This document shows positions 24,210 to 34,549 of a stretch of DNA of 64,000 nt, one piece after another. Below the pieces are notes generated by a model. The model searched no databases. It saw only the letters and a list, made by a program, of their open reading frames with translations, and was not told the DNA's origin. The stretch's first letter is position 1; each line of letters opens with the position of its first letter. The DNA is taken from contig CAVNZM010000001.1 in the NCBI GenBank assembly GCA_963693365.1, positions 1,488,001-1,552,000 on the forward strand. Direction: 5' to 3'. Origin of the DNA: Amoebidium appalachense (Eukaryota; Ichthyosporea). The position numbers and the translations under genes are program-made.

Positions 24210-24247
24210 TCTTTTTCTCATCCTCTTCTCGCTGGGGTAAAAGCCAG

Positions 24248-25007
24248 GGGGTTTACACACTTTTTATTGCGTGGACATTGCCGGAGGCCCAGCCACATTC
24301 GACGGCCTACTGCGTTTTCCAGCACAGCCAATCAAATGCAGCCAGTGACATATGTACATGCTAGGCAACAATGAGCGCCATCGTAGGATCTGACACCCCT
24401 ATTACATATTATGGGTAAGCAGATGCTAGCATCGGTAGCTCCGACAGAAAGTTAAGGCACCGGATCACAATATCATACTGTGCAGCATTAATAAGGTGAT
24501 CTAGGATAGTCATCTTAAAACGGATATATTGAGGAAGAGATGAAGAAAAGAGAATAAAACCGCCAATAACCTCCGGTTCTAATACATTAGCTAACAGGTT
24601 GCATTTATTGATAGATATGCAGCCGCGAGTAAACCGCCCCCCACACATATTACACATACGAGCAGGAGACACCAGAAACCGATTACACCGCCAAGCCATA
24701 ATCATCTTTGCGTTTTTACACCACACCACATTACGAATAAACGAATCTATGTATGAACGAGACTCTCTAACCGTATCCGCCATATAGGCTACTAGTAGTT
24801 GGTGTTTGTGCGGTCCTAACACCGGAAGGGACTCAACACGTAGAGTAAAAAGATATCTATCAGCCATAGACTTGAAACTATTCATATTCACACTATGATC
24901 TAGCCGTACCTCCGGGGGGGTCGCCAGCCATTCCACATAGCGCTCGGCAATGGGCAGAGACGATGGGGAAGGGAAGAGGTACAGGGGCGAATCCGGCGGG
25001 GATGCGT
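24248..25007 (-). mobile_element. LINE family B, 5'-truncated copy with 11-bp target duplication
   Basis: The element lies between two copies of GTAAAAGCCAG (24237-24247 and 25008-25018). In minus sense it carries the C-terminal ORF and ends with GTGTGTAAACCC. Joining the flanks across one duplication gives uninterrupted surrounding sequence, as expected for an insertion by target-primed reverse transcription. The 3' 260 bp recur at 37449-37708. 760 bp long. Confidence 0.85.
24409..25007 (-). pseudogene. LINE family B ORF2 C-terminal fragment
   Basis: About 200 residues belong to the element (frame open beyond it by chance to 25047). A cysteine motif RMCNMCGGRFTRGC and a C-terminus ILDHLINAAQYDIVIRC match the arrangement in family A. 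The Cys motif resembles the zinc-knuckle-like end of many LINE ORF2 proteins (family knowledge). The RT domain is lost by 5' truncation. Confidence 0.6.
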
Positions 25008-25199
25008 GTAAAAGCCAGCACGCCTTTACTGGCGTCATCACAACCATCGGCAGTGGTTAGGTTGTGATCTCAAGGCTAGCAAGATCGCTAGTCTCTGCAC
25101 CAGGACAAAATCCAAAATGCCCTGCAACTGGCCGTTTGGGGGGCCAACCAGCGCAGCCAGTCGAACCCACCCTGCCCCCACCTGTCCCCGGAGGTCCGG

Positions 25200-25310
25200 T
25201 TGGGATATTCGGGTTGGTTGTAAGGTTTTCCGGGTCATTGGGCCGCCAGGCCCTAGGCCGCCAGGCCTGGGGCCCCGGGGACCGGGGCGCCCGACCCGGC
25301 CCGCGAGCCA

Positions 25311-25341
<31 letters not shown>

Positions 25342-25730
25342 CCCGGCGCCGGGGTTAGCGGCCGAAGGCCCTAACGGGCCGCAGGCCCGCCTATTGGGCC
25401 GCTAGGCCCTAGGCCGCCAGGCCTGGGGCCCCGGGGACCGGGCCCTAGGCCGCCAGGCCTGGGGCCCCGCCAGGCCTGGCGCCCCGGTCCCCGGGGCCCC
25501 AGGCCTGGCGGCCTAGGGCCTGGCGGCCCAATAGGCGGGCCTGCGTGGGGCCCCGGGGACCGGGGCCCCAGGCCTGGCGCCCCGGTCCCCGGGGCCCCAG
25601 GCCTGGCGCCCCGGTCCCCGGGGCCCCAGGCCTGGCGGCCTAGGGCCTGGCGGCCCAATAGGCGGGCCTGCGGCCCGTTAGGGCCTTCGGCCCGACCCGG
25701 AAAACCTTACAACCAACCCGAATATCCCAA
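25200..25730. mobile_element. GC-rich fold-back element with 37-bp perfect terminal inverted repeats
   Basis: The left end TTGGGATATTCGGGTTGG (25200 on) and the right end (ending 25730) are perfect inverted repeats over 37 bp to CCGGGTC. Inside, 25358-25441 and 25611-25694 are a second inverted pair (GGCCGAAGGCCCTAACGG ... ), and the unit GGCCTGGGGCCCCGGGGACC recurs several times in both directions, with a C-run at about 25310-25339. No target duplication is obvious. Proline-glycine ORFs across it are composition artefacts. A non-autonomous fold-back (MITE-like) element is inferred. Confidence 0.75.
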
Positions 25731-26372
25731 TATTGCTTCATTCTGATTGGTTGTCACACCGCGGGATTTCCCGATTGTTCTTCCAATGACATTTTCTATC
25801 ACTATCGACAGTTCTCCAATATTAGAACAGAAAACCGTTTATACCCAGATGGCCAGATGGCCAGATCAAATTCAGTCTGTGAGCAGGGGGGGGGGATCCA
25901 CCTGAAGTCAAAACAATCTGGCCATCTGGCCATGTGGCCATAGAATAGATTAGCATGTAAGGCACTGGCTGCCACCACTGGGGGCCGTGGTTCCGGCAGG
26001 AGGGGGGGCACACGTGCAGGGGAGGCAGGGGGTCGGGGGAGGCACACGTGCACAGGAGGCTGGGGAGAGTGGGGGAACCATGGTTGTGTGATACTATCTA
26101 TTCCCCATGTATGGCTGAGTTAAGACCATTTGTTCATGTAGCACGATCTTCTAGCATGCACGTGTTGGAATGCCACCACTGGGGGGCCTGGTTCCGGCAG
26201 GCAGGGGGGCAGGGGGGCCACCCAGTGTGTGGGTGTGCATGTGGCAGGGGAGCAGGGGGGCAGGGGAGCAGGGGAGCAGGGGGGCTGGGGGGCAGGGGGG
26301 GAGGGGAGACTGGCATGCCACTCACGGGGAGGATAGTGTATGTTGGCACGTGTGGGTGTGTGGGTGGTTTTT
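25731..26372. other. Unique and G-rich sequence with local duplications
   Basis: CAGATGGCCAGATGGCCAGA (25847 on) has an inverted partner at 25917-25932. GCCACCACTGGGGG...GGTTCCGGCAGG occurs at 25970-26000 and 26171-26201. GGGGGGCAGGGGAGCAGGGG-type repeats (26200-26310) are candidate G-quadruplex sequence. No gene. Confidence 0.5.
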
Positions 26373-26854
26373 TTATTTGGGCTTGTGCTTATGGCAATGG
26401 GTCGTAGATTTCACCCTGTTTTTGCAGGGATTGCCAGCCTTGGTTTTGCCCTGGCAGTACCCATTTTCCCTGCCCACACCCACCGCTGCAGCTGCAACCG
26501 GTGGCTGTGGTGCACCCATGGGTGGATCCGGAGTGGACACAGTCAGCGCGGGTACCCCGGTGCGCTCGGTGCGAGGGCGCTGCATTTCTGCGACTGTAAA
26601 GGCGGCCAGGAGGTCGTCCAGCAGGAGGTTTGCATGATCATAGTCCCGGCCTTGTGGGGGTGGAGGATGTTGATGGTGTTGTCGCTGTAGAGGAGGACAC
26701 CGGTGGCAGGGGCAAAGCATACCCAGGGCTTGAAGCCGTCCTTGTGGTGTGGGCATGTTTTCTTTTTGTTTTTGCACTGGGCTTTTTTTGAGGGTGCAAA
26801 TGCAGGGCATCGTTCGGGGTCAACCGAATCGGGGCGCAAAAGTGCGTCTCCCAT
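26373..26854 (-). CDS. Small protein with two Cys/His zinc-type motifs, one frameshift
   Basis: In minus sense, ATG 26854 gives MGDALLRPDSVDPERCPAF. Motif 1: C-PAFAPSKKAQ-C-KNKKKT-C-PH-H. Middle: FKPWVCFAPATGVLLY. Near 26660-26656 (run of five C in minus sense) the sense passes to another frame: DYDHANLLLDDLLAAFTVAEM, then a linker, then motif 2: YCQGKTKAGNPC, a gap, HCHKH, and a stop at 26373. Both motifs follow C-x-(x)-x-T/S-K-x-G/A-x-x-C...C-x-x-H, a pattern I know from small zinc domains of viruses, phages and eukaryotic elements (DUF5763-like, from memory). About 160 residues. The shift may be a base-count error, an intron or decay. Function unknown; nucleic-acid binding is a guess. Confidence 0.5.
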
Positions 26855-27040
26855 TTCTAGTGTTTTGTTTTGGTGTGCACTGTTCTTGGATTGGGGTGAA
26901 GCGAGACAAAAAGTAAAAGCGAGTACTTTTTGTTGACTGGTTGATGGCATATCAATCAATCTCTTGGTGCCAAACCACTGACCAATCACATGGGTGTATT
27001 CACGAATTCCAATCTAAATTCGGCATCTGGAGAGAGGGGT

Positions 27041-27235
27041 GGGGTTTACGCTGTTTACTCGAGGCAAAGAGAACCAGTCTCAGGTATGGGGGGGGGGGTT
27101 TTGCTCGGAATATCCCCTCAGCGGTATATCATGATCACGTACATAGATGTCGGGTGGTGACTATATATCAGGGTTTACTTTCTCTACGAGACACCATAAA
27201 GACTACAAGGAGAAATCAATTAGTTGGGGTTCCCC

Positions 27236-27275
<40 letters not shown>

Positions 27276-27307
27276 GGGCTCCCCTCGGGACACTCGGTAT
27301 CAGCTGG

Positions 27308-27380
<73 letters not shown>

Positions 27381-27391
27381 TGCGCTATAAT
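27041..27391 (-). mobile_element. LINE family A 3' untranslated copy (5'-truncated)
   Basis: Near-identical to 13909-14297: starts (plus sense) GGGGTTTACGCTGTTTACTC, includes a T-run (27238-27271) and a (TG) array (27309-27376), and ends with CTATAAT, the last two codons of the LINE ORF in reverse. The extra Ts and As of the other copy are missing. It stands just upstream of the membrane-protein exon, probably in its intron. Confidence 0.8.
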
Positions 27392-27778
27392 CACAAGAGC
27401 AACACGGCATCAAGAGTTTGTACCACAGGCAAGATCTCAGAGAGGTCACTTTTGGGGTGTAACACGTCGGATACTGAAAGTTTTGTGAGGTACACGTACA
27501 TGTTCGACAGCACGGTCACCACAGGCATTCTTTATGTGATATCTATATGCAGTGTCGTTGCAAATATACACTGGTACAATTTAATGAAGTCCGAACCGAA
27601 TGCTAGAGAGAAAGTGAACAAAATGTATCTGGTGTACGTCAGCGCTGCTACTAGTATTGTCCTCACATGTTTATTGGTTACACCATTGATGTATGCAGTC
27701 ATATACTATTTCAATAAGAAGACGGGTGCTGCGGAGTACGACACCGCTCTGAGACAAACAAGTCACTCGGACTTTTAA
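27392..27778 (+). CDS. C-terminal exon of a membrane protein (partial)
   Basis: An open frame ends at TAA 27776-27778. After an undefined 5' edge (possible acceptor ACAG near 27428 or ATCTCAG near 27439) it encodes TGILYVISICSVVANIHW (first membrane span), a short charged loop (KSEPNAREKVNK), a second span LVYVSAATSIVLTCLLVTPL with MYAVIYYF, and a polar tail ending TSHSDF. The codon use and balanced composition look like a host gene. Upstream exons are not found because the LINE copy and repeats intervene. Family unknown. Confidence 0.5.
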   Translation, partial: HKSNTASRVCTTGKISERSLLGCNTSDTESFVRYTYMFDSTVTTGILYVISICSVVANIHWYNLMKSEPNAREKVNKMYLVYVSAATSIVLTCLLVTPLMYAVIYYFNKKTGAAEYDTALRQTSHSDF

Positions 27779-27799
27779 TCCGATTGACGTGTCACCGCG

Positions 27800-28198
27800 C
27801 CAGCGCTGCATACAAAAAGACCCGAAGTGGAGTATACGACAAACCCAGCGCCAGCGCTTCATACCCAAAGTGGATACAATAAAAAGACAGTTGCTGTGTG
27901 TGCAAAGCTGTGTGTGCAAAAAGAGGGGAAATAAGCGCTGCATACAAAAGCCCCGAAGTGGAGTATACGACAAACCCAGCGCCAGCGCTTCATACCCAAA
28001 GTGGATACAATAAAAAGACAGTTGCTGTGTGTGCAAAGCTGTGTGTGCAAAAAGAGGGGAAATAAGCGCTGCATACAAAAGCCCCGAAGTGGAGTATACG
28101 ACAAACCCAGCGCCAGCGCTTCATACCCAAAGTGGATACAATAAAAAGACAGTTGCTGTGTGTGCAAAGCTGTGTGTGCAAAAAGAGGGGAAATAAAT
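27800..28198. repeat. 131-bp tandem repeat, three copies, each with AATAAA
   Basis: GAAGTGGAGTATACG recurs at 27824, 27955 and 28086 (131 bp apart). Each unit has GCGCCAGCGCTTCATAC, an AATAAA (first about 27877) and TGTGTGTGCAAAGCTGTG. It starts about 20 bp after the stop of the preceding exon, so the first AATAAA may be that gene's polyadenylation signal. Confidence 0.93.
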
Positions 28199-28460
28199 AC
28201 TTTAAACGTGCATGCAATATACATCGATAGACTTATGAAAGCACACAAACTGTGTGCCACACGGGCATGCATGCATGGGGAGGGAGTGTGGGGTGGGGGG
28301 GGAGGGGGGGGGTGGGGGGGGAGACTTTGAACGTGCATGCAATAGACTTATGAAAGCACACAAACTGTGTGCCACACGGGCATGCATGCATCGATAGACT
28401 TATGAAAGCACACAAACTGTGTGCCACACGGGCATGCATGCACGGGGAGGGAGTGTGGGG

Positions 28461-28495
<35 letters not shown>

Positions 28496-28637
28496 GACTT
28501 TGAACGTGCATGCATCGATAGACTTATGAAAGCACACAAACTGTGTGCCACACGGGCATGCATGCATCGATAGACTTATGAAAGCACACAAACTGTGTGC
28601 CACACGGGCATGCATGCATGGGGAGGGAGTGTGGGGT

Positions 28638-28690
<53 letters not shown>

Positions 28691-28884
28691 GACTTTGAAC
28701 GTGCATGCAATAGACTTATGAAAGCACACAAACTGTGTGCCACACGGGCATGCATGCATGGGGAGGGAGTGTGGGGAGGGGGGAGGGGGGGGGGGGGGGA
28801 GACTTTGAACGTGCATGCAATAGACTTATGAAAGCACACAAACTGTGTGCCACACGGGCATGCATGCACGGGGAGGGAGTGTGG

Positions 28885-28920
<36 letters not shown>

Positions 28921-29055
28921 GACTTTGAACGTGCATGCATCGATAGACTTATGAAAGCACACAAACTGTGTGCCACACGGGCATGCATGCATGGGGAGGG
29001 AGTGTGTGTGTGTGGGGGGGGGGGGGGGGGGGGAGACTTTGAACGTGCATGCAAG
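28199..29055. repeat. Minisatellite with G-runs of variable length
   Basis: Unit: ACTTTGAACGTGCATGCA, ATAGACTTATGAAAGCACAC, AAACTGTGTGCCACACGGGC, ATGCATGCA, GGGGAGGGAGTGTGGGG and a G-run. TGCCACACGGGC occurs eight times (28253 to 28970). Six G-bearing units have G-runs from about 10 to 52 bases (longest about 28638-28689). At 28369/28424 and 28545/28600 a 55-bp sub-unit is itself duplicated. Minus-strand polyproline ORFs over it are not credible genes. Confidence 0.93.
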
Positions 29056-29125
29056 TGTGTACCAAAAGGGACCTGGACTTCTTTGTATACAATCGATATT
29101 TAATCGGTTGAAAACAGCAAAACAA

Positions 29126-29215
29126 GACTTGTACATATATAATAACCACAAGATACTAAACCATCCAGAAGACTTGTACATATATAATAACCACAAGATA
29201 CTAAACCATCCAGAA
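29126..29215. repeat. 45-bp tandem duplication
   Basis: GACTTGTACATATATAATAA starts at 29126 and again at 29171, the two 45-bp units being identical. Confidence 0.95.
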
Positions 29216-29398
29216 CCAGAAAAAAAAAGATGCCTACATGCTATGATCCATAAGATGCTCGTTAACATAAATACAGAAACCGTAAGGTGCTACCAGTATC
29301 AACAGTCATATATTAAAATACATCAGCCAGCCCCTGTGGCCATACCCAGCCCCTGACACATACAACAAAATCAAAACACACCCCTCACCACTCCCAAC

Positions 29399-29872
29399 CT
29401 AATCTTCATCGTCTTCATCACTGTCCCCGTGAATAACCTGTATATCTGAAACTTGCTTTGCTCGTGTCCTGCCACTGCGGGCAGGGGCTGGTTTCTGACT
29501 CTGTTTTGGTTTCTTTGCTCGACCACTTTCTTTCCCTTTCTTCCCCTCGACCTTCTCGCCCAAAGCCATCATGTCCTCCAATTCCTCATCTAATGCCGTC
29601 TCAAATGACGTCTCTTCCTGGCGGTGCCGTTTGTACACACCAAAAGAAATATCTGACACCCCTCTCTTTGAACCCTGGGAATATGCAGAGGGGTTCGACA
29701 TCATGGAGGCACCAAAAGTGTGGGATTGGGTGCTGGTAACGGTGGTGAGGGACGGATTGAAGGGGGGTACGGGCATGACAGGTGGGGGGAGGGGGAGAAT
29801 GGGCAGGGGGAGGTTGAGGGGGGTTTTGGGCTGAGTGGTACCGGGCGGGGGGAGGGTGGGGATGGGATTTTG
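29399..29872 (-). CDS. C-terminal part of a nuclear-looking protein, 5' end in assembly gap
   Basis: The minus frame enters from the N gap and runs to a TAG at 29401-29399. Order: proline-rich (LPPPGTTQPKTPLNLPLP), a Ser/Thr-rich section, GVSDISFGVYKRHRQEETSF, an acidic helix ALDEELEDMMALGEKV, a basic block KGKESGRAKKPKQSQKP likely to be a nuclear localisation signal, and an acidic tail ending DSDEDDED. About 157 residues visible. The sequence is non-repetitive and coding-like, so I take it as a host gene's last exon. Family not recognised. Confidence 0.5.
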   Translation of the reverse strand, partial: QNPIPTLPPPGTTQPKTPLNLPLPILPLPPPVMPVPPFNPSLTTVTSTQSHTFGASMMSNPSAYSQGSKRGVSDISFGVYKRHRQEETSFETALDEELEDMMALGEKVEGKKGKESGRAKKPKQSQKPAPARSGRTRAKQVSDIQVIHGDSDEDDED

Positions 29873-30372
29873 NNNNNNNNNNNNNNNNNNNNNNNNNNNN
29901 NNNNNNNNNNNNNNNNNNNNNNNNNNNNNNNNNNNNNNNNNNNNNNNNNNNNNNNNNNNNNNNNNNNNNNNNNNNNNNNNNNNNNNNNNNNNNNNNNNNN
30001 NNNNNNNNNNNNNNNNNNNNNNNNNNNNNNNNNNNNNNNNNNNNNNNNNNNNNNNNNNNNNNNNNNNNNNNNNNNNNNNNNNNNNNNNNNNNNNNNNNNN
30101 NNNNNNNNNNNNNNNNNNNNNNNNNNNNNNNNNNNNNNNNNNNNNNNNNNNNNNNNNNNNNNNNNNNNNNNNNNNNNNNNNNNNNNNNNNNNNNNNNNNN
30201 NNNNNNNNNNNNNNNNNNNNNNNNNNNNNNNNNNNNNNNNNNNNNNNNNNNNNNNNNNNNNNNNNNNNNNNNNNNNNNNNNNNNNNNNNNNNNNNNNNNN
30301 NNNNNNNNNNNNNNNNNNNNNNNNNNNNNNNNNNNNNNNNNNNNNNNNNNNNNNNNNNNNNNNNNNNNNNNN
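29873..30372. other. Assembly gap of 500 N
   Basis: Exactly 500 N, a round number suggesting a scaffold gap of unknown size. ORFs translated through it are meaningless. Confidence 1.
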
Positions 30373-31271
<899 letters not shown>

Positions 31272-31414
31272 TGGCTTAGTTTTGTTCTCAAAAGGATGGC
31301 TCGCCAATAGTCGCGAGCGAGTACATCTGTAGATTGTGTTGTGCATTCCAGTCTATTAATATATGTGTGTTGTGATTGGACAATAGATATATATGGAATT
31401 CGGTTTATTGCAAA

Positions 31415-31828
31415 GTGTCTTCACTTTGAGAGTGTCGACTATTAGGAAATATATGTATTTAAATAAGTTTCTTTATAGAGACGAACATAAATATATATGT
31501 GAGTTAATAGTGACTAGATGTATAATTACTTAATTTATTTGAGTAAGAGTTTCTAAACTTTAGTTTAATCGGAAGTTGGAATGCGTATGCTCTGTCGGAA
31601 TGTGTTTTTCTATCTTCTGATAGAACCGATTGGTTCTCCCTCCTTAGTTGTGATAAGGTGATAAGTCGCAAGTACAAAAGGAACCGAGAGCACAATAAAG
31701 AATCAGTTGTTGTTTGAAATCTTTCAATGTCTCGTGAACAACTCCGATTGCCCTCTCATTAATGTGTTAGTCGTGTTTTACATGACACCTCTGTGCACTC
31801 TGCTCCCTTAGACCCGTACAAAACAACA
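31415..31828 (+). repeat. Probable 5' LTR of Copia element 3
   Basis: Ends GTACAAAACAACA at 31828, like the element 1 LTR ending, and shares GACTATTAGGAA, ATAAATATATATGT and GTGTTTTACATGACACC with it in the same order, with a CAATAAAGAA near 31692. The start is uncertain; TGTCTTCACTT at about 31419 is the best match to the family start. It is followed by GGTTAAAGGCCAA, where a primer-binding site would be expected. Confidence 0.55.
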
Positions 31829-31841
31829 GGTTAAAGGCCAA

Positions 31842-32775
31842 TGTTAAATTGTATAAGTATTTGGGATGAAAGCAGAGACACAGTGGTGCAGTGTGAAAAC
31901 ACCACAGACACACACAACAAGAAAACACGGAACGATCGGAGCAGTGTACACAACAGACATCAATGTTTAGACACGACTGAACTCAATTTATTTTGATCGC
32001 TAATAAATACCTGAAATTCCCTTAAGTTAAATCCATACATGATTTCCGACCAGTCGGAAATCAGATCTATGTCTAAAATAACCAATCACAATTAACTGAT
32101 TATTTCCCGGATAGATCCGGAGACACAGGAACGCACACCATAGGTCACAGCTATAAGAAAGAAAAGAGGTGAAGAGTAACGAGGAAAGAGGTGATGTTTC
32201 TAACCTATCATCGGCTACAAAGACTCAGACATTTTCTGACTAAGTCCACTGATTGGATATAGTACGGCAACACACAAAACAAAAGTGTTTGACTAAGCTA
32301 TGAATCATACCTGACAAGCTAAAGTGTAGCCTAAGTGTTTTTCTACCAATCAAAACATAACGAGTAATATAAATCTACTCAACGTATATTAGTGAGAGAG
32401 AAATATAATTATGTGAAAGGAAACAAGAGAAGAAAGAAAGAGAAAAGAAAGAAGAAGAAAGAGGAAAAAGAAAAGAAAGCAGGACAGAAAACACGAACAG
32501 CAAAACACAGTTATAACCGAAGATATTCATGTACACATAACATGTACACGTTTCTCCCTTACTGGGTAGACTCGTGTACCTATAATCAGTTGCTGTAATC
32601 GATATCTAAACACACGAATATAGCCGACACAACACGATTACAAGTACTCAAATACACTGGAGATCGATCTCATAATTTACGTACAAGGAGCACATCTCTT
32701 TCACTAAGTGAATGAATGAAAACATAACACGAACTGAGAAGATCTTACAATATGTAAATACCACGTATTATAACA
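31842..32775 (+). repeat. Solo LTR 1 (934 bp) with GCCAA duplication
   Basis: Begins TGTTAAATTGTATAAGTATT, ends ATTATAACA, and is flanked by GCCAA at 31837-31841 and 32776-32780. Almost identical to 33200-34132. A lysine-rich 68-residue frame inside both copies is LTR sequence, not a gene. Confidence 0.93.
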
Positions 32776-32885
32776 GCCAATTTTCGCACGCTCTCGCAAC
32801 ACATACTCTCGCTGCAATCGAAAATATTCAAATTTGAATACCGATCTGATTCCTCTCTCGCGCATCATCTGACTGATTGATCACC

Positions 32886-33199
32886 ATGTCGGAGAAACCT
32901 GCGTATCTCAACCTCACCCCCTGGAAAGGGGATGACACCACGGACAAGAAGTCCGGCAAACGTCTCACCTATTATGAGTGGGAACCCGTCATCTTCCGGT
33001 ACCTACGTACTACCACCGCGGCCAAGTTAGTGCCCGTCATCAAGGCCCCCGAGTGGGTCGACCCTTCCGACGAGAACGAGTGGCACGGCTATGACACTGA
33101 GGAGGCCTACACCGAGGCTTCCAACTTCCTTGAACAGATGTTTACTCAACTCGTCTCCAATGACGAGCTGTATAACTCTGGTCAAATCCACGATGATGT
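32886..33199 (+). pseudogene. Copia element 3 gag, N-terminal piece
   Basis: ATG 32886: MSEKPAYLNLTPWKGDD, then RLTYYEWEPVIFRYL, a tryptophan-rich Copia-type gag start, through FLEQMFTQLVSNDELY to HDD at 33197. The frame is interrupted at 33199 by solo LTR 2, leaving two bases of a codon; the next base after the duplicated target at 34138 completes it, and the frame stays open. Copia gag forms the capsid-like particle. Confidence 0.85.
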
Positions 33200-34132
33200 T
33201 GTTAAATTGTATAAGTATTTTGGGATGAAAGCAGAGACACAGTGGTGCAGTGTGAAAACACCACAGACACACAACAACAAAACACGGAAGGATCGGAGAA
33301 GTGTACACAACAGACATCAATGTTTAGACACGACTGAACTCAATTTATTTTGATCGCTAATAAATACCTGAAATTCCCTTAAGTTAAATCCATACATGAT
33401 TTCCGACCAGTCGGAAATCAGATCTATGTCTAAAATAACCAATCACAATTAACTGATTATTTCCCGGATAGATCCGGAGACACAGGAACGCACACCATAG
33501 GTCACAGCTATAAGAAAGAAAAGAGGTGAAGAGTAACGAGGAAAGAGGTGATGTTTCTAACCTATCATCGGCTACAAAGACTCAGACATTTTCTGACTAA
33601 GTCCACTGATTGGATATAGTACGGCAACACACAAAACAAAAGTGTTTGACTAAGCTATGAATCATACCTGACAAGCTAAAGTGTAGCCTAAGTGTTTTTC
33701 TACCAATCAAAACATAACGAGTAATATAAATCTACTCAACGTATATTAGTGAGAGAGAAATATAATTATGTGAAAGGAAACAAGAGAAGAAAGAAAGAGA
33801 AAAGAAAGAAGAAGAAAGAGGAAAAAGAAAAGAAAGCAGGACAGAAAACACGAACAGCAAAACACAGTTATAACCGAAGATATTCATGTACACATAACAT
33901 GTACACGTTTCTCCCTCACTGGGTAGACTCGTGTACCTATAATCAGTTGCTGTAATCGATATCTAAACACACGAATATAGCCGACACAACACGATTACAA
34001 GTACTCAAATACACTGGAGATCGATGTCATAATTTACGTACAAGGAGCACATCTTTTTCATTAAGTAAATGAATGAAAACATAACACGAACTGAGAAGAT
34101 CTTACAATATGTAAATACTACGTATTATAACA
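33200..34132 (+). repeat. Solo LTR 2 (933 bp) with GATGT duplication, inside gag
   Basis: Begins TGTTAAATTG, ends ATAACA, flanked by GATGT at 33195-33199 and 34133-34137. It differs from solo LTR 1 at only a few positions (for example one T in the TATTTTGGG string and single bases near 33288 and 34026), so the two insertions are from closely related, probably recent, elements. Confidence 0.94.
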
Positions 34133-34375
34133 GATGTGTCACCTGCCCAAGCTTTCCACAACCTCCGTATGACCTATGCGGCTGAACGTGAAGATCGTGC
34201 TCGTCAAATCTTCCTCGACTACCATGAGCTTGAACTCAAGGACTTCAAGACCGTCACGGCCTACCTCACCATGGCACGCCGTCTGTGCACTACCCTGCAC
34301 ATCCTCGAAGAGCCCATTCCTCACAAGACTATGGTTGATAACTTCTTCATCCACCTCAAGAAGAACCGTAAGTTA
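34133..34375 (+). pseudogene. Copia element 3 gag, continuation
   Basis: In frame with the first piece across the duplication: VSPAQAFHNLRMTYAAERED, FLDYHELELKDFKTVTAYL, ILEEPIPHKTMVDNFF to LKKNRKL. This is the gag_2/UBN2-type helical region (LK..D..TV..YL...R.L...L...). At 34376 it is cut by a LINE A fragment; the rest of the element is missing. Confidence 0.85.
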
Positions 34376-34507
34376 GGCTATAATTTTGTAGTGATGTGTT
34401 TCTCAAGCCAATCAATACATCTAATAAACAGGTCGTAGTTACGCGTGTTTAGTATAAAATCAAGGATGTTGTAATTTACAGGTAGGCTATCTTTCTGGGT
34501 GTCTGTT
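34376..34507 (-). mobile_element. LINE family A internal fragment
   Basis: Plus-sense CTATAATTTTGTAGTGATG and following match 14295-14424, the last 44 codons of the family A ORF, for about 130 bp; the 3' untranslated region is absent, so this is a deletion product or a gene-conversion patch. Confidence 0.85.
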
Positions 34508-34549
34508 CTACGCGTTGGCAGCGGAGGATAGCTCCCTCAGATCCCACAG

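Noticed and set aside
25371-25658. Collagen-like Gly-Pro ORF
   Set aside because: Produced by palindromic GGGCCCC blocks of the fold-back element; open in several frames.
27021-27412. CGGCATC as target duplication of the LINE A copy
   Set aside because: The two 7-bp strings are not adjacent to the element ends, so they are probably chance.
28199-29268. Minus-strand polyproline proteins with MHARVAHSLCAFISLS repeats
   Set aside because: Each repeat unit reads the same way because of the minisatellite; frames depend on G-run length and different start points give overlapping versions.
32392-32598. Lysine-rich 68-residue ORF, repeated at 33749-33955
   Set aside because: Both copies lie inside the two solo LTRs and reflect A-rich LTR sequence.
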